Shown piece by piece: positions 28,865 to 37,662 of a stretch of DNA of 37,662 nt. Made by a program: the position numbers and the translations under genes. The stretch is taken from the NCBI GenBank assembly GCA_015852425.1, contig JAAAIG010000339.1, forward strand, positions 1 to 37,662. The letters are read 5' to 3'. Source of the stretch: Gryganskiella cystojenkinii. Taxonomy: Eukaryota; Mortierellomycota; Mortierellomycetes; Mortierellales; Mortierellaceae. The number at the start of each line of letters is the position of its first letter. The stretch's first letter is position 1. Under the pieces are notes generated by a model. It searched no databases and was not told the DNA's origin. It worked only from the letters and a program-made list of their open reading frames with translations.

Positions 28865-30577
28865 ATGAACCCTGAATAGTAAGTGCGCTTTTCGCCACCC
28901 CTATTGTCCAAGTTCCACGCTCATCCATCATCACGCGCACACAACAGCAGTGACACCAGCTTTTTTTCTGCATTGTCCCGCCGAAGGTACCTCCAGCTGG
29001 TGCTCTTCTCCGTGTGAGCGTAGACTTTTTTCACCTCTCACATTGTTTGCACGTTTCCTCGACCGGACAATACAACGAAGGAAAAAAAAAAAAAAAGAGG
29101 ACAACGAACCCACTATGCAATGACAACCCTTTGGCTATGCTCGGCTCTGTTTTCGCAATGTTCCAAGGAACCCTGACGATTCGTCTTCATATTACTATTC
29201 GAACAAACTCGACTGCCACGTCGCCTTGTCAAAAAGGAAAAATTTGGGGCAACACCACACCACACGCACTACATACCCCTCGCTGTCTCTGCCACTGTGC
29301 TGACCCTCTCTGTTAAACCTTTCAATGCTTGTAGCGATTACCTCTTCAAACTCTTGCTCATTGGAGACAGCGGTGTTGGCAAGAGTTGTTTGCTCCTCCG
29401 TTTCGCTGACGATACCTACACCGAGAGCTATATCTCGACCATTGGTGTCGACTTTGTAAGAAACGGAATGACGTGAATTCAAGCAAAAGGAGTATTATTT
29501 TTTTTGCGGACCCAAGGAACGCATGACCGCCCTTTGACAAAAAGTTCGAATGCAAACTGCTCCACCCACACACACACATACACACACATACAGTAATTGC
29601 AGCAAAAGCAGTAGCGACAGTTTAAGGCAGGATCGCAGAGCCAGAAACAGGACAGGGAAGAATCCCACCACAGCCTCAGGAGCAACCCATTCATTCGACC
29701 CTCGAGTTCATAACAAGAAGCAAAACTGTTCTTCATTGGACTAATATCAAAAGTGTAACTTTTTTTCATAGAAAATCCGCACCATCGAGCTTGAGGGCAA
29801 GACCGTCAAGCTTCAAATTGTAAGTTGATCATGAAGTGATGGCTCACGTCTTCTTTCGGTCTTTCTCTCGTCTCCGATGATGTTCCTGTCTCTCTCTCAT
29901 TCTTTACTGTCGTCATAAACTAACCTCCTTCTCAATTTTTCATTTTGTGGAAAACAGTGGGACACTGCAGGACAGGAGCGTTTCCGTACCATTACCTCGT
30001 CGTACTACCGTGGAGCACACGGCATTATTGTCGTTTATGATGTCACTGACCAGGATACGTTTGCGAACGTGAAGCAGTGGCTCGCCGAGATTGACCGTTA
30101 TGCGTCTGAAGGCGTGAACAAGCTGTTGGTCGGAAACAAGAGTGACTTGACCAACAAGAAGGTCGTGGAGTACACGGTCGCCAAGGTAACACTCAACACT
30201 CACGCAGAATAATGACTGAGGCAGACTGCGCCTTTGACTTGGCCCATGTGTGACGAACGAATTGGGGGGGGGGTGGTTCAATCCTTCTTTCTCCCTCTGC
30301 ATTGTTCCCTATTTATTGTTTTTTTTCTTCTTCCTTGTTTATTCACCCGTCTTCTTTTCTTGGCTATTTCTAGGAATTCGCCGACCAGCTTACGATTCCC
30401 TTCTTGGAGACCTCGGCCAAGAGCGCCACCAACGTCGAGCAAGCTTTCATGACGATGGCTAAGCAAATCAAGGATCGCATGGGCGCAGCGACCGTGAACC
30501 CCGCTGGACAGAGCAAGAACATCAAGGTTGGCTCTGGACAGCAGTTGCCTGCCCAGAGTGCTGGAGGATGCTGCTAA
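28865..30577 (+). CDS. YPT1: Rab GTPase Ypt1/Rab1
   Basis: Five exons, 28865-28878, 29335-29455, 29772-29819, 29958-30185 and 30374-30577, encode 204 residues. This is the small GTPase controlling ER-to-Golgi transport and autophagy. All G-motifs are intact: P-loop GDSGVGKS (15-22), effector region with TIGVDF, WDTAGQE (62-68), NKSD and ETSAK. The C-terminal GGCC is the double geranylgeranylation site. The Rab1 class is indicated by [20 protein letters not shown] at the N terminus and [20 protein letters not shown]. The first exon has only 14 bases (M-N-P-E and part of Tyr) before a 456-base intron. Intron 4 contains a run of ten G (30264-30273) and intron 2 a CA-rich microsatellite (about 29569-29592). 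AATAAA at 30852 is a likely poly(A) signal. Confidence 0.97.
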
Positions 30578-30928
30578 ACTAATCGACGAAAGAAACAATC
30601 GACTTACACACATCCCAATTTCATACAGATGCTCAGATCATTGTCAACATGGACCACATTATTGATTTCTTTTCTTTCTCCTTTCCTCTGTTCAAACTCG
30701 TTTACCCTGTTATTTTGTGTTGGACAGGACTTTAGAGAGTCAATTCTTTTGTTCAGCTTCTTGTACTGTTCTCCCTTTTTTTTGGTCCCTTCCTTTTCTC
30801 ATTCCATTACACCATTTTTCCTCACTCCCCTTCCCTTTTTTTTTTACAAGAAATAAACCCATTGTGCACCAATTTTCGAGGTTTATGGTTAAAGAAACAA
30901 CACTAAGCGAAAAGTTGGATTCATCGTT
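30578..30928. other. 3' flank of YPT1, convergent with the four-helix membrane protein gene
   Basis: T-rich untranslated sequence. AATAAA at 30852-30857 lies 275 bases after the YPT1 stop. No gene seen. Confidence 0.5.
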
Positions 30929-31504
30929 TTACATAGTCAAAGAAGAAGCGGAAAAGAGATGATAAAAGGTCCTCAGGGCTCCCGCGGTCAAGACCCCGCA
31001 CCCTCCCATCTCCGCCAGAATCAGCGAGATCATAAAGCCTCTGACCAACCAGGGTGGCAAATGTCTCTTCTCTCCGAGCTTATGCGGTTCCTTCAATTGG
31101 TTGGTTGTATCTCTCAGGATGCCATGAACTGCATAGGTGCCCACGGCCGAGACAAAGAACAATTGAGTCGCAAGAGTGGCGGCCACGTTTGTTTGTTCAG
31201 ACCAAGACGAACAGGCGGCTAGGAGGGCCAGCTGAGCGGATGCGAATCCGTACATGAGCGAAGCCCTGTGAGAGGCCGAAATGTACGGATGAGCTGTGGC
31301 GGTCTTGGAGGTATAGATCTGGTAGTACTTCAGGGTGCCGAGTAAGAGTCCGGCCATGAGGTGGTAACCACCCAGAGCAAGATTCAAGGCGACCGAAGGC
31401 GTCAAAAACGGTGACAGAGCTGAGAGTCTTGAGGCGGTAGAGAGGGAGAGACCCAGTTTCGAAATCAGGACTTGTGTCGCGGCGGTGGCTGTTGCTGTGG
31501 GCAT
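30929..31504 (-). CDS. Orphan membrane protein with about four helices
   Basis: Single exon of 191 residues; I do not recognise the family. Four hydrophobic segments can be seen: about 38-62 (VALNLALGGYHLMAGLLLG), 80-98 (SLMYGFASAQLALLAACSSW), 106-128 (LATQLFFVSAVGTYAVHGI) and 150-175 (LVRGFMISLILAEMGGCGVL). The connecting loops are short and polar. The N-terminal 30 residues are Ala/Thr/Ser-rich with one Lys, and might act as a weak mitochondrial or other targeting sequence (inference). The ATG at 31504 is the first in the frame. The gene lies on the same strand as the MYSM1-like gene, 570 bases downstream of it, and convergent with YPT1. Codon use and the clean pattern of hydrophobic helices support a real gene. 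Confidence 0.65.
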   Translation of the reverse strand: MPTATATAATQVLISKLGLSLSTASRLSALSPFLTPSVALNLALGGYHLMAGLLLGTLKYYQIYTSKTATAHPYISASHRASLMYGFASAQLALLAACSSWSEQTNVAATLATQLFFVSAVGTYAVHGILRDTTNQLKEPHKLGEKRHLPPWLVRGFMISLILAEMGGCGVLTAGALRTFYHLFSASSLTM

Positions 31505-32074
31505 AGTTAGGATATATCTGTGGAGCGATGATAAAGAGAAAATGAAGAAAAAGAGGAATAAAGTGTAAAATTCCGAGGCTCAGTGAGGCGCATGCCCTAT
31601 TGTTGAAAAGCTTCCGATACTTTAGACCAACAGCAAACTTTGTGGATTGTTGAATTGTTGAATTGTTGTTGTCCTTTGTCTTTGGTTGGGATGATCATGG
31701 ACAAACGCCGCATGGCGTGTGGTCAACTGCGCTGCAATGCATCCTCGGAGAAGGATCCTGTTGGTTGTTCAAGGAAATCTTGCATTAAAATTAGAAACGC
31801 GGTTCGCTTCACAACACTTTGTTTTTGACATGAAAAAGTAAATTAGAGTCCCTCTTAAGAGAGACCCTTCAAAAATTGGTTCAGAGACTTGCATCAACGG
31901 AAACAAAAGAAGAGAGCTCGAAAGACTCTCCCATAGATCCTGCTCCCCTCAACCTCTTGCGAAGGAAGGAAGTGATGAAGCATGAGAAGGGCCCAAAAAC
32001 CACAATAATGATCAATGGATGAAACATATTTATACAACTTGGACAGTCACTACTTAAGGGGAAAAGCGCACGCC
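31505..32074. other. Promoter region of the four-helix protein gene
   Basis: No reading frame worth calling. The right part is the 3' flank of the MYSM1-like gene. Confidence 0.45.
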
Positions 32075-35000
32075 TCAATAGACCGGCTCCCAAGAGCTAA
32101 GCTCTTGCTCGATCTGAATCAGGAACGGGTCGTTGAGAAGACCTGCAAGACCAGCGTACGATCGACTGCTTCCAGAGGATGAAGACATGATGCTGATACT
32201 GCTAGAGCTCCGACTCATGGACTCTCCTCCTGCTAAATGTTCTTTCTCCACCTTGCCCTCCTTGCCCTCCTTCTCTTCCTTGTCCTCCTCCTCCTCCTTC
32301 TCCTCCTCGTCCTCTTTCTCCTCCTTCCCCTCCTTGTCCACTTTCTCCTCCTTCACATCCTTGTCCTCGTTCTCTTCCTTTTCCTCCTTGTCCTTTATTC
32401 CCTCCTCGTCCTCCTTCTTTTGCGTTTCTTGATCCGCCAATGACGACTCGACACCTTCCATAGGGGCCGCTGCCTGGGATTTCTCTGTTGCAAATGCCGT
32501 CATTTCAGCATCTTCTGAGGCACCGCCTATCTTTGATTTCTCGGACGCATCTTCAGACACAGGACTTTGATCCGCAGGTTCAGCCTTCTCAGATGAAGCG
32601 TCGACCTCCATACGTTCTTCTACTGCCGCTGTTTCAACTGTCGATGTTTCCTTGTCGCCACCGTGACTATTGTTACTGCTATTTTTCTTCATGAGGTTGT
32701 CACGAAGCCATGGCATACGTCGACCAAGAGAGACCAACATCTTTTGGAGTCGAGTCTCCGTCTCTTCCTGGCGCCACTGTTCATTAAAGTTGGTACGCTC
32801 AGGAGAGTCGCGGTATTCGTCAAACAGTTTGGTCTGTAAGGCACAAAGCAGGGAAGTAGGAGACAGAGACAATATTAGTTCCTACTCTATACGCCAAAGA
32901 TAGAAGCAAATTTGTCCGCTAGACCGGGTATTCACTTACCCAGAGCGCGGATTCCTCCAGAGGCAATTCGGTATCTTCAATGAGATCATACAAGAGGCGC
33001 TTGGGGTGACCACGCTCCTGAGCGGACTGACTGATATAGAACCAGTTGATCACAGAAGATAATCCAGGAAGGCGCTCATCGTAAGGACCTATGTTAAATA
33101 AAGATGCGTAATATATTAATAATCGAGACAAACACGATCGACTCTGAGCGTGCTATAATAACACGTGGCATTTTGACATCAACTTACCCACGATGGCTCC
33201 CACAAAAGGTTCCTCGTTCAAGACCTCATCCTTGAACAAACTCTGGTAACTGGTTTGGTTCTCAATGTCGACCAAAGAAGGGTCTGGTGTAAAAGTCGGA
33301 TGCGAATGGTACCAGCCCACGATCCTCATGTTTCGTTTCTCAATCTCTTGACGCACCTCAAATTCCGAGGTCGGATCCATCTCCACGTTCACATGGTTCT
33401 GTCCCGTCGGCAAGGAACGACAAGGGAAAATTGCCTGGATATGAATCGTCCTTGTCTCTGGTGACCATTCCCCGGCCAAGAATCCGATAATCTCGGTCGT
33501 CATCAAATGTGCATGGAAATCCATGCCTAAAAGGACATTCGATTGAACCTTGATCCCGAAGGGTTGACAGCCGACCACGCCCGAGTTGGGTTGCCCGCAA
33601 AAGGGTTCACATTTGACCATTGTCAACGGATCCAGATCCGAGGCCATCTGTCGAAAGTTGATCGAGGAACGGTCTCTGGTGTTTCGTAACCGGGCTTTGG
33701 AATAATCCGTCCGTCCTGTGTATGTTAGCTCTGGTGGGCTGTCAGCTCTCATGGTCCGTTGTGGGCGCAAGGGCTGTTCCCGGATCGTCCTTTCTGGTTT
33801 CTCTGGCCTTTCCTGCTTTTTGCTATGTACAATTAAACGTAAAATGTTAAAAGGCGTGGTTTAAAGTAAGTAAGAGTTGTCTAAAACAAGACAACGGACC
33901 AAAACCTCACGTATACGGGTACAAACGAATACTAATTACATCTTGAGTTCCTTCAGGTCCTTCATAGCGTCTTTCATGGCCGCCTTGGCCGCATCCTCGA
34001 CAGCCTTCTTCTCCTTCGCCTGGGCTGCCTTTTCGGCCTTGGCATTCGCTCCCGACATCGGTGTGAACACAGTACCGCCCTGGACAGGGAGTGAATCTGG
34101 ATCGTCTGCGAGTTTTTGAATCAGATAAGGTCGGGCAGCTGCTGAGTAAGGGTCAAGGTCGTTTCCAGAGAGAGTATATCCAGGTCCTGATTCCAACACT
34201 TTGGCTGGCAAGGGTATATTGTCCCTGAACAACTTGATGAAATGCTTTTGAGCGTGACTCCTGATCGAGTTGGCATCTCTGGTCGCGACATGTTCCTCCA
34301 CCTGTGATTGTGAAAGATAGATCAAGTTATTGCCAGGAGCTTAGGGCGGCAATTAATCTCTTCTTGGTTTTCGCATGTGCTCTCACTTACGCTCTTCCAG
34401 TTCCGTCCATGGAGCTCCAGTGCTTCGAGGAAAGCCTTCTCTTCGGACTCTGAGTAAACTCCCGTGTTCAGACCTGGCGCGGCCTCCTTGACGGGTTTTG
34501 CCTTGGGGAAAACTGGAGCAGCAGCAGTGGGTTTGATGGGAACCGCAGCGGCATCATTGATGGCAGAAGGAGCTGTTACGGCCGCAGAAACTTCGGGTCC
34601 TTGTACTGCTGACGATGAACTGTCGGTCTTGACAGCTACAGTCTCTGTTGCGGTCATGGTCGCGTCGATGGTGGTTGCGCCTGCCGTCGTTGTGGTGTCC
34701 TTGCCAGGTTCCTGAGCGTCCGAGATAGAGCTGGTCTCGGCCTTTTCGGTTGCGGGCTTTTCTTTTTTCTTGGCAGGTGTAGGAGGAGGTGGCGCTGCTT
34801 TGGCAGGCGCAGCCGTCTTTTTCGTCTTTTTACGCGCCTGTGAGTTGGCTATGCCCCGAGAAAAGAGATTGTCAGTCGAGACAAACAAAGCCAAAAAAAA
34901 TTTACCGCCACCAACCATAAAAAAGTACCCACCTGATCGCTTTGACTTTGACTTTGGTTTGTAGTTGTAATCATGTCGATAGTCATCGTCGTCGTCGTCT

Positions 35001-35257
35001 GAATAATCGTCGTCTCTACTTCCGCGACTACCACCCAATCGCCCATAATTAGCGCTGTTGTTGTATTCGGCATAATATCCGTGTTGATCCTCGCCGCCCT
35101 CCTGGGCTAAAAGTTGAGCAATCAGGGCCGAGCTCATCTCTTCCTCTTCTTCTTTGGTCATGGCCTTGTTATTGTTGTGGTTGCTCTCAGGAGAATCGTC
35201 CGACTTTGATTTTTTGGTGGATTTGGATCCGACCGAGGGATTTTTCTTGGGAGGCAT
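32075..35257 (-). CDS. MYSM1-like histone H2A deubiquitinase (Myb/SANT + JAMM)
   Basis: Six exons: 35257-34933, 34848-34391, 34301-33940, 33822-33188, 33088-32940 and 32833-32075. They give 895 residues; human MYSM1 is 828. MYSM1 is a JAMM metalloprotease removing ubiquitin from histone H2A. Start MPPKKNPSVG. The first 235 residues are disordered, with an Asp run and Ala/Pro/Lys stretches. A Myb domain (about 238-285) ends in SIRSHAQKHF. A charged helical linker follows, then the MPN domain (about 465-630) with an intact JAMM site: Glu492, His554, His556, Ser564 and Asp567 (GWYHSHP, seven residues, SLVD). The tail (about 680-895) has a long Glu/Lys/Asp run. The join between Myb and MPN parts uses donor GTAATT at 33939, just before an in-frame TAA; phase fits exactly. 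I see no SWIRM domain. If that splice is wrong these are two genes. Confidence 0.85.
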
Positions 35258-36189
35258 CGAGGGGCAAGTCCAGTGAACGATTGGGTTGTTGATGGGTCGA
35301 GGTTGCTGTGAAGGAGGGGATTGACGTTCCCGCTCAGATAGTGTTTGTATCTGTCCTTCGCGATTTTTGAAAAAGCGCGTGACGTCACTTATTTTTTTAG
35401 GGATTTTCAGCTTGCTTTCTTCTTTCGGCAGACAAACAAACGTTTCTTTTCTGCACCATCCATCTCTTGAGAAGCAGCGGCTGAGAGACACAGTCCTCGA
35501 GGCTCATTCACAGGCACCTATTATTTCGATGTTCATACCAAGAGTATGTTCTTTGGGCGGTGTCTTTGACTTCTAAAATCGTAGACAATATCCTTGAACG
35601 GCAGCGTCGACGATTGCCAGATTTCTGGGGAGCAGATCCATCGTTGTTCATCCAGGCATCGTCCAATATGAACACTATCATGGAGAAAGTAGAGACGTGG
35701 TCAGCTGGATTTTTAAAACTGTTTGCTTCACAGTCACGGTGCTATCCTCCTTGATCATCGACTTCCTCCAACAAACCGCCGATTTATAGTCCACACATTG
35801 CCTGAGGATTCGCGCTTTGCGCACGAGTTTTGTTGTTCCTCTCAAGTGAACAGCTCTCCAAAGGACTTCTTCTTTTTGTCTCTCAAAGTACTGTGTGTCT
35901 TTTGAAAAGTGAACCAGAGCGGCGACGACTTTGCAGCGAGCAATTGGGCGAAGCCTCGAGCGACTATTGCTGCAGGATATTTTTGTTGGTGCGGCCCCGA
36001 GCGAGTCGAGAAGTGAGTAGTGCGGAAACGGTTTTGCCACCAAAATTCAGGACAAAAAAACGGTCACAGCATGCACGATCGCTCATAATTCGGTGACATC
36101 GACGTCCAACGGAAAAATTTTCAACAAAAGGAGAGCTTCTGCCCGGCTTTGTTTGTTCCACCCTTTCTCTCTTCAACAAATTCGTCGAC
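35258..36189. other. Divergent promoter region, MYSM1-like / HSP70
   Basis: About 930 bases between the two starts. CCCCT on the minus strand immediately before the MYSM1-like ATG (AGGGG on +, 35258-35263) resembles a yeast stress response element. I found no canonical run of alternating GAA/TTC heat-shock boxes. A GAAAAATTTTC motif occurs near 36113-36123. No gene seen. Confidence 0.4.
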
Positions 36190-37662
36190 ATGTCTGAAGT
36201 TACTGACCTTGCCATCGGAATCGATCTCGGGTAGGTCAAACACGACTCTTGGGAAGAAGGCAAAAACTGGGCTCGACAGGATCAAGGAACTGGGAGTCGC
36301 AACTACCTGAACAACATTTCCTGACCCTAATCGTCAACGGGATCGATCTCAACCTCAACTCGGATCCATTTTTGACTTTTGGGATGTTAAATCGGCATGT
36401 TTTTCTGCCAAATGAATGTGAATCGGATTGCGGTTTCCAACGATACAACAGCGTCACCTCATACCACTGCTACAACAGGAACAATATCATGGTCCAGGCT
36501 GACCATGATGGATCGCTGGAAGGATTTCAGATTCTGTCTGTTTTCAAGATTCTGCCCTGGAAAAAAAAGTGTAGGATTTGACTCACCCAATGCGTCTTTC
36601 GATCCAAAAATCCGAGTCGGGATTACTTTCAACAATGCAATCGACAATCAGGGACAACAAAAACCAAGATGTCAATCAATATGACGGAGATGCTACAGAT
36701 TAGATCTCCACTCAAGAACCACTCCCTTGGACTGTTCTTCGACGACTCATATTGACAATGGTTTTTATTTCTGTCTCCCTCCAATAGTACCACCTACTCC
36801 TGCGTTGCCGTCTGGGAGGGTGAGCGTGTTGAGATTATCGCCAACGAGCAGGGTAACCGTACCACCCCTTCGTACGTTGCCTTCTCCGAGTCTGAGCGTC
36901 TTATCGGTGATGCTGCCAAGAACCAGGCCGCCATGAACGCCACCAACACTGTTTTCGATGCCAAGCGTCTTATCGGTCGTCGTTTCGATGATCCCGAGGT
37001 CAAGTCCGACATGAAGCACTGGCCCTTCACCGTCGTTGACAGGGACACTGCCCCTTTCATCCAGGTCGAGTACCAGGGTGAGAAGAAGGAGTTCTCTCCC
37101 CAGGAGATCTCTGCCATGGTCCTCGTCAAGATGAAGGAGATTGCTGAGGCCAAGCTCGGCAAGACTGTCACCAAGGCCGTCATTACCGTCCCCGCCTACT
37201 TCAACGATGCTCAGCGTCACGCCACCAAGGATGCCGGTGCCATCGCTGGTTTGGATGTTCTCCGTATCATTAACGAGCCCACCGCCGCTGCTATTGCTTA
37301 CGGTTTGGACTCCAAGGAGACCAAGGAGAAGCACGTTCTCATTTTCGATTTGGGTGGTGGAACCTTCGATGTTTCCCTCCTTACCATCACCGGAGGTGTC
37401 TTCGCCGTCAAGGCCACCGCTGGTGACACTCACTTGGGAGGTGAGGATTTCGATAACACCCTCTTGGAGCACTTCAAGGAGGAATTCAAGCGCAAGCACA
37501 AGAAGGATATCTCCGGTGACAACCGTGCCATCCGTCGTCTTCGTACCGCTTGCGAGCGTGCCAAGCGCACCTTGTCCTCTTTGGCCCAGACCACCATCGA
37601 GGTCGACTCCCTCTTCGAGGGTGTTGACTTCCAGGCCAACATCACCCGTGCCCGTTTCGAGG
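36190..37662 (+). CDS. Cytosolic Hsp70 (SSA-type), 5' part, cut by the window end
   Basis: Two exons are visible, 36190-36230 and 36788-37662 (incomplete), giving 305 codons of about 640. Hsp70 is the ATP-driven chaperone for nascent and misfolded proteins. The start [14 protein letters not shown] splices through GTAGGT..ATAG to give the phosphate-1 loop [12 protein letters not shown]. The visible nucleotide-binding domain has [34 protein letters not shown] and the second signature [14 protein letters not shown]. There is no signal peptide or mitochondrial presequence. [19 protein letters not shown] resembles SSA more than the ribosome-associated SSB type. Codon use is strongly biased to C-ending codons with GGT for Gly, as expected of a highly expressed gene. 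The 557-base first intron is long for this window. Confidence 0.95.

Noticed and set aside
33936..33941. Stop of a separate Myb-domain gene
   Set aside because: The downstream JAMM frame lacks its own ATG and promoter space, while the GTAATT donor one base before the TAA gives exact phase and the domain order of MYSM1.
36765..37499. 244-residue Gly/Leu-rich frame on - opposite Hsp70
   Set aside because: A well-known artefact: the strand opposite strongly biased Hsp70 codons is often open. The + strand product is a textbook Hsp70.

Overview
The window is nuclear DNA of a fungus. The genes are split by short spliceosomal introns (donors mostly GTAAGT/GTATGT, acceptors TAG/CAG). Start codons are preceded by long pyrimidine-rich leaders. 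One gene belongs to the fungus-only Kch1/Prm6 potassium transporter family. Retention of a Gemin7-like SMN-complex subunit and a MYSM1-type histone H2A deubiquitinase, both absent from budding yeast, together with the intron style, suggests an early-diverging filamentous fungus, most likely Mortierella-like (inference, no database search). No tRNA, rRNA, CRISPR array or transposon was recognised.

Layout, left to right: a possible edge exon of a membrane protein (-); an NDUFA4/MLRQ respiratory-chain subunit (+); ribosomal protein eL14 (-); a secreted histidine-rich repeat protein with Kex2-type sites (-); a Kch1/Prm6-family K+ transporter (-); a long low-complexity orphan (+); a ThrE/Prm10-family membrane protein (+); the HtrA-like nuclear protease Nma111 (-); eIF2-alpha (-); divergent from it a Gemin7-like protein (+); the Rab GTPase Ypt1/Rab1 (+); an orphan four-helix membrane protein (-); a MYSM1-like Myb + JAMM deubiquitinase (-); and the 5' part of a cytosolic Hsp70 (+), cut by the right edge.

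Most genes are unrelated housekeeping genes. Exon boundaries were worked out by hand from splice signals, reading phase and family conservation. For all complete multi-exon models the phases agree. The 5' ends of eL14 and Nma111 are less certain.

The most unusual item is the 582-residue secreted protein at 5315-7063. It carries about 34 copies of an Asp-His-Ser-His-His motif in 8-9 residue repeats, interrupted by seven Lys-Arg sites, five of them followed by A-[IL]-x-L-H-R-K-K. It looks like a Kex2-processed, metal-binding repeat precursor and I cannot match it to a described family. The MYSM1-like gene is also of note: a non-obvious splice joins what would otherwise look like two genes.
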